DNA of 64,000 nt from MED-G105 sp038522945 (lineage in GTDB: Bacteria > Pseudomonadota > Alphaproteobacteria > Caulobacterales > Parvularculaceae). The notes beneath the pieces are model-generated. The model saw nothing but the letters and a program-made list of their open reading frames with translations, was not told where the DNA came from and did not search any database. The stretch lies in assembly GCA_038522945.1 (NCBI GenBank), contig JBCBJV010000006.1:124001-188000 (forward strand), written 5' to 3'. Made by a program: the position numbers and the translations under genes. Shown piece after piece: positions 1-8,064 of the stretch; within the stretch, counting starts at the first letter, position 1, and every line of letters starts with the position of its first letter.

Positions 1-1212
1 AGATAACGCCCTTAAGCGAGCATCAATTGTCGAGCGGAAGATCTCTTGGATACGCTCGTCTTGAATTTCGTCGACGACTTCGCCGAGAAAAGCCTCGATC
101 AACAATGCCCGCGCTTCATTTTCGTCCAGCCCCCGCTGGCGCATGTAAAAAAGCGCATCATCGTCGAGCGCGCCTGCCGTGCTCCCGTGAGCGCACAACA
201 CATCATCCGCATAAATCTCTAGTTCAGGCTTGTGATTGGCTTCGGCCTGATCGGACAAGAGAAGCGCGTTCGCCTGCATGTTCGCATCGGTCTTCTGACC
301 TTCGCGGCCAACCAGAAACTTACCCTGAAAGACAGCGCGCGCCCGGTCTCGCACCACGGACTTGTGGAGCTGTTCAGTTCGGCAGTTTGCAGCGGCGTGG
401 TCAATAAGGCTTGTTGCATCTGCGTGGCGTTGCTCGCCTAACAGCGACGCGCTAGCAAACAAGGCGCTGGCTTCATCCCCCCGAAACGCGAGGGCGTGTT
501 CAAAGCGACTAAGATGCCCGCCTAACAGAAGCGCCGCCCCCTCAATTCGCGCGTTCGCCGCCAGCCGTGCACGGAACAATGTCGTGTCGACCCCTTCGTT
601 GCTCCCTTCAAGGATCGCATACCGACGAAGGGTTGCGCCTTTGCCAACTTCAACCTCTGTGAGCAGATTGTCGAAGTATGCGCCCTGGCCATTGAAGCTC
701 TCAAGTACCGTCAGCTGTGCAGCGGCGCCAACCTTTAATCGTAGGGAGCGATGGGCCATTCCTCCGGCTGCCGCGCGCACAAGAGCAATTGGTGCAGCGA
801 CTTCGGCGCCGTCCTCAATGTTGATGATAACAGTCTCGGTAGAGAACGCCGTTGCGAGCGCCTCAAGCGGACCATCATCGCCACTCCCGCCAACGCCTCC
901 ACCTTGTTTGTCGATCGAGATCGACACACCTGCAGGAACCGTCTCGCGCCAGCTTGCCTCATCCCCGGACAAATCAATCTCGAAGGCGCCGATACCGGCA
1001 AAAACCGAAGGCGGCGTTATTTCAATACCGGCGGGGGCTGGCAAGGAACGCAAGGCTGCGCGCAGGTCCGACCACTTCCATGCTTCCATGCGCCGATGCG
1101 GCAATCCTTGTTCGGCAAACCGCATTAGTGCCTCAGCCCGTACGCCGTGAAAACCTGCACCCGCGGCGACAATCGCCTGCTCGGCATCATTATGTTTGAC
1201 CGCTGACGACAT
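1..1212 (-). CDS. sufD: Fe-S cluster scaffold subunit SufD (3' end beyond window)
   Basis: SufD is part of the SufBC2D scaffold that assembles Fe-S clusters in the cytoplasm. I translated the frame leftward from the ATG at 1212 (MSSAVKHND); it stays open for 404 codons to the window edge, so the last residues are missing. Family features seen are an early WKWSDLR segment, the beta-helix core, and the C-terminal motif CAHGSTAGALDDD, whose His matches the conserved SufD histidine, followed by FYMRQRGL and an EAFLGEVVDEI helix. It starts 3 bases after the sufC stop, so it is the distal known gene of the operon in this window. A sufS or sufT-type gene would be expected further left (inference). 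Confidence 0.95.
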   Translation of the reverse strand, partial: MSSAVKHNDAEQAIVAAGAGFHGVRAEALMRFAEQGLPHRRMEAWKWSDLRAALRSLPAPAGIEITPPSVFAGIGAFEIDLSGDEASWRETVPAGVSISIDKQGGGVGGSGDDGPLEALATAFSTETVIINIEDGAEVAAPIALVRAAAGGMAHRSLRLKVGAAAQLTVLESFNGQGAYFDNLLTEVEVGKGATLRRYAILEGSNEGVDTTLFRARLAANARIEGAALLLGGHLSRFEHALAFRGDEASALFASASLLGEQRHADATSLIDHAAANCRTEQLHKSVVRDRARAVFQGKFLVGREGQKTDANMQANALLLSDQAEANHKPELEIYADDVLCAHGSTAGALDDDALFYMRQRGLDENEARALLIEAFLGEVVDEIQDERIQEIFRSTIDARLRALS

Positions 1213-1215
1213 GGG

Positions 1216-1962
1216 TTATGCGGCCTCAATAAATTGATCGTAACCGGAGTTTTCAAGCTCGGCCGCAAGCTCCGGCCCGCCGGATTTAACGATCCTGCCG
1301 TCGGCAAGAACATGAACCCGATCAGGTTTAATGTAGTCGAGCAAGCGCTGGTAGTGCGTGATCACCAGGAAGCCACGAGTTCCATCTCGCAGCGCGTTGA
1401 CCACATCGCCTACCATCTTCAGCGCATCAATATCGAGACCAGAGTCTGTTTCATCCATGATGCAGAACTTTGGTTCAAAGATAGCCATCTGCAGCATTTC
1501 CATGCGTTTTTTTTCACCGCCCGAAAAGCCCACATTAAAGGGACGCTTTAGTTTTTCGTCCGTGAGCCCGACGAGCTTTGCTTTTGCCCGTATCAGTTTG
1601 AGGAATTCAGCGGCCGATACTTCTTCCTCATCGCGCGTGCGCCGCTGGGCGTTGAGCGCGGTGCGGATGAAGTTCATCGTCGCGACGCCAGGGATCTCCA
1701 TCGGGTGCTGAAACGATAGAAACACGCCTTCGGCTGCGCGTTCGTTGGGGTCCATCTCCAAAAGATCACTATCACCTAGAAAGACCCCGCCAGCAGTCAC
1801 TTCATAGTCGTCACGCCCGGCAATGGTATGCGAAAGTGTCGACTTACCAGAACCGTTTGGCCCCATGATCGCATGAACTTCCCCCGCTGGCACTACCAGC
1901 GACAGGCCTTTCAGGATTTCCGTTTCTTCAACGGTTGCGTGAAGGTTCTCAATTCTCAGCAT
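1216..1962 (-). CDS. sufC: Fe-S assembly ATPase SufC
   Basis: SufC is the ABC-type ATPase that drives the SufBC2D scaffold. The 248-residue product has the usual family length. Walker A GPNGSGKST is at residues 34-42, the signature is FSGGEKKRMEML, Walker B is CIMDETDSGLD, and the H-loop is ITHYQRLL. The SGLDIDAL segment is typical of SufC rather than transport ATPases, and there is no membrane domain. It begins one base after the stop of the RidA-like gene and is followed 3 bases later by sufD, so it is translated within the suf operon. Confidence 0.97.
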   Translation of the reverse strand: MLRIENLHATVEETEILKGLSLVVPAGEVHAIMGPNGSGKSTLSHTIAGRDDYEVTAGGVFLGDSDLLEMDPNERAAEGVFLSFQHPMEIPGVATMNFIRTALNAQRRTRDEEEVSAAEFLKLIRAKAKLVGLTDEKLKRPFNVGFSGGEKKRMEMLQMAIFEPKFCIMDETDSGLDIDALKMVGDVVNALRDGTRGFLVITHYQRLLDYIKPDRVHVLADGRIVKSGGPELAAELENSGYDQFIEAA

Positions 1963-1963
1963 G

Positions 1964-2440
1964 TCAGTTGGCTTTCTTCATTGGCGAGGTCTCGGCGCGG
2001 CGTGCCGCAGTGCATTCGATTTCGATCTTTGCCCCAGCAACGATATCTTTAACGGCCACAGTCGTTCGTGCGGGCGGGTTTGTTGTGAAAAAGGTTTTGT
2101 AGACGCCATTCATCGCATCGAAGTCGTCAATATCCGCAAGAAAGACCTGGCAACGGACGACGTCTGCCATGGACGCGCCAACACCCGACAACTCTTTGCG
2201 GATCGCCCGCAAAGCGTGACCTGTCTCACGGTAAATGTCGCCGGGAAGTTCACCGGTCTCCGGGTCGACCCCGATTTTCCCGGCGAGAAAAATAAACCCG
2301 TTTGCTTCGACCACCGGGGAATATGGCAAATCGTTCGCTCGAGCAGTCGATGCAAAAAATAGCACACCAACTAAACTAAAAAAAAGTCCGGCAGCAGGCC
2401 CAGGATGGCGGTGAATTCGGGAATGGGGGATCATCGTCAT
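1964..2440 (-). CDS. RidA/YjgF-family protein with signal peptide
   Basis: RidA proteins are small trimeric enzymes that hydrolyse reactive imines and enamines. Using the ATG at 2440 the product is 158 residues; an in-frame ATG at 2467 would give 167 but overlaps the cupin gene, so I prefer the later start. Residues 1-35 look like a signal peptide (hydrophobic GLFFSLVGVLFFASTARA, cleavage before NDLPY). The RidA core follows, with ARTTVAV and the KIEIECTA strand; Arg125 and Glu140 align with substrate-binding positions of the family. Export is unusual, since most RidA proteins are cytoplasmic. It sits between the cupin gene and sufC with almost no spacing. Its real substrate is unknown. Confidence 0.85.
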   Translation of the reverse strand: MTMIPHSRIHRHPGPAAGLFFSLVGVLFFASTARANDLPYSPVVEANGFIFLAGKIGVDPETGELPGDIYRETGHALRAIRKELSGVGASMADVVRCQVFLADIDDFDAMNGVYKTFFTTNPPARTTVAVKDIVAGAKIEIECTAARRAETSPMKKAN

Positions 2441-2441
2441 A

Positions 2442-2834
2442 TCAATCCGAATTTTCTGATGTTTCATCGGGCATCACTGCTGGCACTGTACCCGTTTTAG
2501 GCTCAATGATGATGTAGCTTGTGGTCGTGTCGCCAATGTTCACCGGCTCGTGCCAATCGACGCCATCAGACCACCAACTTAAACCGGCGGGCGTTTCCTG
2601 CTCGCGGGTCCCGCTTTCGTCCGTAATCTCCATTTTCCCACCTTCGAGGATATAGCCGAAATGGGCATTGTGATAGTGGCGCTCATGACCCTGACCCGGC
2701 TTGAAGGTACATTTGAATGCGCGAACGTAGTCATTATCCTGAAGAAGCTCGCATGTCTCCTCCCCTTTCCAGCCCGCGTCTGCCGCGTGAGGAAGAGACT
2801 GTCCAGCGAGTAGAATTGCAAATAGATCCATCAC
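2442..2834 (-). CDS. Small cupin-domain protein
   Basis: A 130-residue single-domain cupin. The metal-binding pattern is visible as GHERHYHNAHFGYILEGG near residues 49-66 (His53 and His55) and a downstream WHEP with His95. Residues 1-20 (MMDLFAILLAGQ, then AADA) are hydrophobic and could be a short signal peptide, but there is no basic N-region, so export is uncertain. The start overlaps the sufB stop in an ATGA arrangement, which implies translational coupling to sufB. The substrate cannot be told from sequence. Its place inside the suf cluster suggests co-expression with Fe-S assembly, but not necessarily a direct role. Confidence 0.85.
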   Translation of the reverse strand: MMDLFAILLAGQSLPHAADAGWKGEETCELLQDNDYVRAFKCTFKPGQGHERHYHNAHFGYILEGGKMEITDESGTREQETPAGLSWWSDGVDWHEPVNIGDTTTSYIIIEPKTGTVPAVMPDETSENSD

Positions 2835-4348
2835 CCGACGCTCCCCTCAAGGCTAACGCTCACAAGCTTCTGGGCTTCGACAGCGAATTCCATGGGAAGC
2901 TCCTGAAGAACCTCCTTACAGAAACCATTCACAAGCAGCGCGACGGCCTCTTCCTCCGAAAGCCCACGTTGTTGGCAGTAGAAGAGTTGATCTTCCGAAA
3001 GCCGCGACGTGGTCGCTTCATGTTCAAGGACCGCGCTTGGGTTCTTCGTTTCGACGTAAGGCACCGTATGGGCGCCGCACTCCTGGCCGATCAGGAGCGA
3101 GTCACACTGGGTAAAGTTCCGCGCGCCCTTGGCGTTGCGGTGAATGTTGACAAGCCCGCGATAGGTCGAATTGGACTTGCCTGCGGAGATGCCCTTTGAA
3201 ATGATCCTGGACTTGGTATCCTTACCCAGATGGATCATTTTAGTGCCAGTGTCCGCCTGCTGATGATTATTTGTGATGGCGATGGAGTAGAACTCCCCCT
3301 GACTGCCATCGCCTTTCAGGACGCACGAGGGATACTTCCACGTAACCGCAGAGCCGGTCTCGACTTGCGTCCATGAGACTTTGGAGTTCTTGCCGCGGCA
3401 GTCGGCCCGTTTGGTCACGAAATTATAGATACCGCCCTTGCCGTCCTTGTCGCCCGGGTACCAGTTTTGAACGGTGGAGTATTTGATCTCCGCCTCGTCT
3501 TCAGTGACGAGCTCAACCACGGCTGCATGGAGCTGGTTTTCATCGCGCATGGGCGCAGTGCACCCCTCAAGGTACGAGACATATGAACCAGGTGCAGCGA
3601 CAATCAGTGTGCGCTCGAACTGGCCAGTATTAGCCTCGTTGATACGGAAGTATGTCGACAGTTCCATAGGGCACCGCACGCCTTCTGGCACATAGACGAA
3701 CGTCCCGTCGGAAAAGACTGCCGAATTCAAGGTCGCAAAGAAATTGTCCGACGTCGGCACAACGGTGCCGAGATACTTCCGCACAAGTTCTGGATGTTCG
3801 CGCACCGCTTCACTGATCGACATAAAAATGACGCCAGCTTTTTTCAGTTCATTCTGAAACGTCGTGGCAACCGACACACTGTCAAAGACCGCATCGACCG
3901 CGACTTTAGGTGAATTTGCGTTACGCCCTTCTGCAGCACTTTCCGCAGCGCCAGCTACGCCGAGGAGCACCTCCGCTTCACGTAAGGGAATGCCGAGCTT
4001 TTCGAAGTCAGCGAGGATTTCCGGCGGCACGTCATCAATCGACTCATACTTCGCGCCGGCTTTCGGCTCTGCGTAGTAGTAATGATCCTGATAATCGATA
4101 GTTGGATAGTCGACCATCGCCCAGGTCGGCTCTTCCATTTTCAACCAGCGCGCAAACGCCTCCAGCCGCCAGTTAAGAAGCCATTGAGGCTCTTCTTTCT
4201 TGGCACTGATAAACCGGACGGTATCTTCATTCAGTCCCTTCGGAGCTTTCACCGACTCGATATCCGTCGTGAAGCCGTATTTATACGTCTCCAGCGCCCG
4301 CGCGGCGTCAACAGTATCCTGGCTGATGGAATCTTTTACTTCAGACAT
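2831..4348 (-). CDS. sufB: Fe-S cluster scaffold subunit SufB
   Basis: SufB is the core scaffold subunit of SufBC2D, on which nascent clusters form. The 505-residue product is of typical length. Family motifs include the FATLNSAVFSDGTFVYVPEG block, CPMELSTYFRIN, YLEGCTAP, RISKGISAGKSNSTYRGLV, and NFTQCDSLLIG, whose Cys matches the conserved functional cysteine of E. coli SufB. The C-terminus carries FYCQQRGLSEEEAVALLVNGF. The stop overlaps the cupin start. The gene begins 3 bases after the DUF1330 gene, so it belongs to one long leftward operon with iscR and iscS. Confidence 0.98.
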   Translation of the reverse strand: MSEVKDSISQDTVDAARALETYKYGFTTDIESVKAPKGLNEDTVRFISAKKEEPQWLLNWRLEAFARWLKMEEPTWAMVDYPTIDYQDHYYYAEPKAGAKYESIDDVPPEILADFEKLGIPLREAEVLLGVAGAAESAAEGRNANSPKVAVDAVFDSVSVATTFQNELKKAGVIFMSISEAVREHPELVRKYLGTVVPTSDNFFATLNSAVFSDGTFVYVPEGVRCPMELSTYFRINEANTGQFERTLIVAAPGSYVSYLEGCTAPMRDENQLHAAVVELVTEDEAEIKYSTVQNWYPGDKDGKGGIYNFVTKRADCRGKNSKVSWTQVETGSAVTWKYPSCVLKGDGSQGEFYSIAITNNHQQADTGTKMIHLGKDTKSRIISKGISAGKSNSTYRGLVNIHRNAKGARNFTQCDSLLIGQECGAHTVPYVETKNPSAVLEHEATTSRLSEDQLFYCQQRGLSEEEAVALLVNGFCKEVLQELPMEFAVEAQKLVSVSLEGSVG

Positions 4349-4351
4349 TCT

Positions 4352-4645
4352 CTACGCATCCAATCCCTTAGCGATGATCGCGTTCGTTGTTGCTCCGGCG
4401 ATCCGGTCGGCGGCAATCTCTTGATATTCAGCAGAAGTCAGCCACACCCGCAGAGATTGTTCGTCCGGGAACGACATCAAAACGAAACGGTCGTGCTCCC
4501 ACTCACCGTCGATCACCACAGGATCGAAATCTGCTGCCAGCATGGTTCCGTCGAACTTTGAGAATACACCCATGAACGCGTCTGAGTATCGATCGTAAGC
4601 TTCACGGTCTTTAATCTTTACCCGGACGGCAAAATAGACAGTCAT
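4352..4645 (-). CDS. DUF1330 family protein
   Basis: A 97-residue protein with the ferredoxin-like dimeric alpha/beta-barrel pattern of DUF1330. It opens MTVYFAVRVKIKDREAYDRY, continues with FDGTMLAADFDPVVIDGEWEHDRFVLMSFPD and ends with the SAEYQEIAADRIAGAT helix, as typical members do. No signal peptide or cysteine is present. The biochemical role of the family is not established. It overlaps the preceding small membrane-protein gene by 4 bases and precedes sufB by 3 bases, so it is an operon passenger of the Fe-S cluster genes. Confidence 0.85.
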   Translation of the reverse strand: MTVYFAVRVKIKDREAYDRYSDAFMGVFSKFDGTMLAADFDPVVIDGEWEHDRFVLMSFPDEQSLRVWLTSAEYQEIAADRIAGATTNAIIAKGLDA

Positions 4646-4887
4646 TTGCGATCTCCCTGCCGTTCGGCCTTTAGCCGCTCAACGAAATTGTTCAGCCCGA
4701 CACGGATGCTGCCATGGACAGCAGCGAAACCAGCACCCGCAAAGACACCCACCACAATGATTGTCATTTGCGACAACCTCACAGAAACGCCCGCAAGTCG
4801 AAGCCCTTCGAAAATCCCGATAAAGATGAGCGCGAAGACCAACCCTCGAATGGCACCGTCACGCCAGATATCTGCGTTCGATTTCAT
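4642..4887 (-). CDS. Small two-helix membrane protein, unknown
   Basis: An 81-residue product with two predicted transmembrane helices, about residues 14-33 (GLVFALIFIGIFEGLRLAGV) and 42-60 (TIIVVGVFAGAGFAAVHGS), and a basic C-terminal tail ending ERQGDRK. I do not recognise a family. It begins immediately after the iscS stop and overlaps the DUF1330 gene by 4 bases, which makes it very likely to be translated despite its size. No catalytic residues are evident. Confidence 0.7.
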   Translation of the reverse strand: MKSNADIWRDGAIRGLVFALIFIGIFEGLRLAGVSVRLSQMTIIVVGVFAGAGFAAVHGSIRVGLNNFVERLKAERQGDRK

Positions 4888-6069
4888 TTACGCGGCCGCC
4901 CCTTGTTTGGCTTTGATGCGCAGATAGGCAGCTGGCCATTCGCGACAGAATGCCTCGACGTCATCGCTCGATGTGCCCCAGCCGATGGACACTCGTAGGG
5001 CTGAGTGCGCGTTAGGGTCATCGGCTCCCATAGCCCTCAAGACGTGGCTTGCTTTGGTTTTACCCGACGAACAGGCCGAGCCGGACGACACAGCGATCCC
5101 AGCGAGGTCCATGGCCATCAGTTGTGTCTCAGAAGAAAATCCGGGTGCGGACACACACACAGTTCCGGGGAGTCGTTCGGCCTCGCCGCCCCAAATCGTA
5201 GCGCCCGCCTCTCTCGCGGCAATCTCCATCCGGTTGCGCATGGCGGCAATTGCCCCGTGCTGGGTCACGGCTTGCGCAGCGCTCTGGCAGGCGACTCCCA
5301 TGCCGACAATGCCCGGGACATTATGCGTCCCGGCCCGTCGGTTTTGTTCGTGCCCACCGCCTTTCAGTTGCGGCTCAAATGGCAGGTTAGGCGCAGCAAT
5401 CAAGGCCCCTATCCCGATGGGTCCGCCAAACTTGTGTGCTGTGACCGCCATCATATCAGCCCCAGACATCACAAAATTGACCGGTATCTTGCCGAGCGCC
5501 TGAGCAGCATCAACGAAAACTAATCCGTCGTTTTCGTGGACGAGATCGGCCGCTTCACGAACAGGCTGGATGACACCCGTTTCATTATTGGCCATCATCA
5601 AGCAAAGAAGAAATTCTCCTTTGCTATCGTCCGTACGCAATGCATCAGCGAGCCAGTTCAGATCAATGGTACCCGTCGGCAAAGCCGGCACTGTAATTGT
5701 CTCAAGTCCCGATGAAATCGCCGCTTCCATAACGGCCGCGTGTTCAATCGCGCTCACATAGATACGTCGAATCCGACCCGTGGCCACAAGACCATGCATC
5801 GCGAGATGGATTGCCTCAGTGCCCCCACTGGTGAAGACAACGCCGTTCACAGGTGCATTGGAAAGAGCACGCACTTTTTCTCGGGCCGCCTCAACGTGAG
5901 CGCGAGCTGCACGACCTTCTCCGTGGACAGATGATGAATTGCCCACTTCCGCCATAGTATCAGCAACCGCGGCAATGACTTCCGGTCTGACGGGGCAAGT
6001 GGCGTTGTAATCCAGGTAATGGCGCCTGGCTGTGCGCTTATCTGGGGCACTAGCCGGCAAAACCGTCAT
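4888..6069 (-). CDS. iscS: Cysteine desulfurase, IscS/NifS type
   Basis: A PLP-dependent enzyme that takes sulfur from L-cysteine for Fe-S assembly. The product has 393 residues. The PLP lysine is Lys213 in TAHKFGG, and the persulfide cysteine is Cys333 in SSGSACSSGK. The loop around that Cys is of the group I (IscS/NifS) kind, not the SufS kind. Other family features are LDYNATCP at the N-terminus, TSGGTEAI, and NNETGVIQPV. The start overlaps the iscR stop by ATGA. Alphaproteobacterial suf operons often carry an iscS-like gene here and a separate sufS downstream of sufD, which would lie outside the window. Confidence 0.93.
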   Translation of the reverse strand: MTVLPASAPDKRTARRHYLDYNATCPVRPEVIAAVADTMAEVGNSSSVHGEGRAARAHVEAAREKVRALSNAPVNGVVFTSGGTEAIHLAMHGLVATGRIRRIYVSAIEHAAVMEAAISSGLETITVPALPTGTIDLNWLADALRTDDSKGEFLLCLMMANNETGVIQPVREAADLVHENDGLVFVDAAQALGKIPVNFVMSGADMMAVTAHKFGGPIGIGALIAAPNLPFEPQLKGGGHEQNRRAGTHNVPGIVGMGVACQSAAQAVTQHGAIAAMRNRMEIAAREAGATIWGGEAERLPGTVCVSAPGFSSETQLMAMDLAGIAVSSGSACSSGKTKASHVLRAMGADDPNAHSALRVSIGWGTSSDDVEAFCREWPAAYLRIKAKQGAAA

Positions 6070-6560
6070 CGGCCTGCCTCCAGGGCTTTTTCGTCGAAAA
6101 CCTGGCCCCGACCTAGCGTCGCCATGCCGAGGACGCGTCGGTCCAAAACATCTTGCAGCGTCACTGAGTTCAGGAAGATGTCTATCTGCCGACCGAGTTC
6201 ATCCCAGAGATCGTGGGTAAGGCACCGCGCTGACGTTCCCTGGCAGCCCTTAGCCGACCCCGGCTCACAAGCCGTCGTCCGAATCTCCTCGTCGGCTGCG
6301 GCAACAATCTCTGCAATTCGGATTGCCTCTGCCTCGCGCGCAAGCGAAAAGCCACCGTTGGCCCCTCTTGCACTCACAATCAGGCCAGCTTTGCGCAGCC
6401 GCATAAGGACCTGCTCCAGATAGCCAACAGAGATGTTCTGGCGGATCGCAATCTCTGGCGCAGACACGGGAGAACTGACAGCATCGTCGGACGCCCCAGC
6501 ATAGTGGGCGATATCTGCCATCGCAGAAACGGCGTATCTCCCTTTCGCTGTTAGCTTCAT
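6066..6560 (-). CDS. iscR: Rrf2-family Fe-S regulator IscR
   Basis: IscR senses Fe-S status through a bound [2Fe-2S] cluster and represses Fe-S biogenesis genes. I chose the ATG at 6560 (MKLTAKGRYAVSAM), the conserved family start, over a longer open frame reaching 6635; the product is 164 residues. The winged helix contains IRQNISVGYLEQVLMRLRKAGL. The cluster ligands are seen as C-(8)-C-(6)-C within CEPGSAKGCQGTSARCLTH, including the downstream His used by E. coli IscR. It is the first gene of the operon and lies 150 bases downstream of an IscR type-1 operator, so autoregulation is likely. Confidence 0.95.
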   Translation of the reverse strand: MKLTAKGRYAVSAMADIAHYAGASDDAVSSPVSAPEIAIRQNISVGYLEQVLMRLRKAGLIVSARGANGGFSLAREAEAIRIAEIVAAADEEIRTTACEPGSAKGCQGTSARCLTHDLWDELGRQIDIFLNSVTLQDVLDRRVLGMATLGRGQVFDEKALEAGR

Positions 6561-6713
6561 TCTCAGAGCGCCCTTTCGCACGTGCTCTCTACGACAGCAT
6601 CCTGCCCAATTATTCTTGTGGCAAAAACGCCACAAATGCCGGCAAAACTGTTCCGATCGGCGTGAGCCATGATATAGCCCGCGGCTTACATCGGCTTTCT
6701 CCCGGGATCTACG

Positions 6714-6739
6714 TATCCTGACTCATTTAGTCAAGAATA
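6714..6739. promoter_or_regulatory. IscR type-1 operator
   Basis: The sequence has the core GACT-CATTT-AGTC (6720-6732) flanked by CCT on the left and AAGAAT on the right. This fits the known E. coli IscR type-1 consensus, in which GACT and AGTC half-sites are separated by five A/T-rich bases with YY and RRS flanks. It sits between the divergent iscR (start 6560) and the hydrolase gene (start 6840). Control of the iscR-suf operon is the natural reading; the hydrolase gene could also be affected. Confidence 0.7.
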
Positions 6740-6839
6740 GGCGCGCGAAATTCGTGACATTGTCATGCATTTCTGGGGTGCCTTTCGGCCCTAAAGGCGG
6801 AAAGCCTTACTATGATACTAGTGATTGAGAGGGAACCTC

Positions 6840-7508
6840 ATGTCAGAAGTGATTTTTGCCGGACCGGACGGACGCCTTGAAGGACAATACCAGAAAGGAC
6901 GCGGTGACAATCCACCGACGGCATTGATCCTTCACCCCCACCCATTGTTCGGCGGCACCATGAACAACCGCATCTGCTATGAGATGTTCAATATGTTCGC
7001 CCGCCGCGGCTTTTCCGTGCTGCGGTTTAACTTCCGCGGCGTTGGCCGCAGCCAGGGGGAGTATGATCAAGGTCAAGGAGAATTGGCTGACGCTGCTACT
7101 GCCCTCGACTATCTGCAACAGGTCAACCCGAATACACCTTTCGCGTGGGTTGGCGGGTTTTCCTTCGGGTCATGGATCAGCATGCAGCTTTTAATGCGGC
7201 GCCCGGAAATTGTCGGCTTTGTGTGCGCCTCAACGGCAGCCAATCTCTACGACTTCACGTTTCTCGCTCCCTGCCCTTCGTCTGGGATCGTCATCCATGG
7301 GGAGTACGACAAAATCTGCCCCCCGGAAGAAACGCGTGCGATGATCGAACGAACTCGTACCCAAAAAGGGCGGAAGATTGATTTTTCTGTTTTGGAAGGA
7401 GCCGACCATTTTATGGAAGGTCATGTCGAAAACTTCCTCTCGACAGCGGAAGCCTATGTAGACGCGCGCCTTGCGTATCATGAACCGGAAGGACCGGTTC
7501 ACGCCTAG
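6840..7508 (+). CDS. Alpha/beta hydrolase (COG2945-like)
   Basis: A 222-residue cytoplasmic alpha/beta hydrolase from the ATG at 6840 (MSEVIFAGPDGRLEG). A TTG five codons upstream is also in frame, but the GAGAGGG before 6840 fits better as ribosome binding site. The oxyanion-side motif LHPHPLFGGTMNN is typical of this subgroup. The predicted triad is Ser108 in GGFSFGS, Asp157 in GEYDKICPPEE and His190 in EGADHFMEG. No signal peptide is seen. The substrate is unknown. The gene is divergent from iscR and shares its upstream region. Confidence 0.85.
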   Translation: MSEVIFAGPDGRLEGQYQKGRGDNPPTALILHPHPLFGGTMNNRICYEMFNMFARRGFSVLRFNFRGVGRSQGEYDQGQGELADAATALDYLQQVNPNTPFAWVGGFSFGSWISMQLLMRRPEIVGFVCASTAANLYDFTFLAPCPSSGIVIHGEYDKICPPEETRAMIERTRTQKGRKIDFSVLEGADHFMEGHVENFLSTAEAYVDARLAYHEPEGPVHA

Positions 7509-7650
7509 AGCTTCTTTCTCTGGACACGTAAATTGGGGCCATTGAGCGCCCACACCGGGAACTAGATCGGATCCGGAACGTTTCCCGTTCTTAACAGAAT
7601 TCTTACCCGACTCACTCAACTATTGCGGTTACGTAATAGGAGGTCGGCGG

Positions 7651-7992
7651 ATGTTCGGAGCACTAGCGAGGATCTTCCCGGTCAAGACACGAGAGCTCGA
7701 AGCCAAGCTCACTGGCGTGCAAGGCCATACGGGCTATGGCGAAGTCGAGATCGATTACTGGTCGAACGGACGCGCTCAAGTGGAAGTGGAGTTACGTGGC
7801 ATTGCCGGGCTGGCCGCTGACCTGGTCGTCGCAGGGCGACCTGTCGGTACTGTTCCCCTCGACAATGGCCGGGCCGATTACGACTTCGATGCCCAGCCTC
7901 TGTCGGAAGCCTTTCAAGCTCAGGATGGGGATATCGTGGAGATCCACCAGAACGGCATTGCTGTTCTTCACGGCGTCCTTGTTGTGGATTGA
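7651..7992 (+). CDS. Small conserved-looking protein of unknown function
   Basis: A 113-residue product preceded by a strong ribosome binding site (TAGGAGGTCGGCGG before the ATG). It is probably rich in beta strands, with alternating hydrophobic residues in stretches such as AQVEVELRGIAGLAADLVV and GDIVEIHQNGIAVLHGVLVVD. There is no signal peptide, membrane helix or cysteine. The ARIFPVKTRELEAKL opening is charged and helical. I do not recognise a family. It stands alone, 142 bases after the hydrolase gene. Confidence 0.7.
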   Translation: MFGALARIFPVKTRELEAKLTGVQGHTGYGEVEIDYWSNGRAQVEVELRGIAGLAADLVVAGRPVGTVPLDNGRADYDFDAQPLSEAFQAQDGDIVEIHQNGIAVLHGVLVVD

Positions 7993-8064
7993 ATTCCAAC
8001 TGACGCAGATACCAGTAGAGCAGGTTAGCGGCAGCGACGATCCTCGCTGTGGTGCCAATTCCGA

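Noticed and set aside
362..1150. Long rightward open frame of 262 codons
   Set aside because: It lies opposite sufD, whose translation on the minus strand is unambiguous; the rightward product has no family features.
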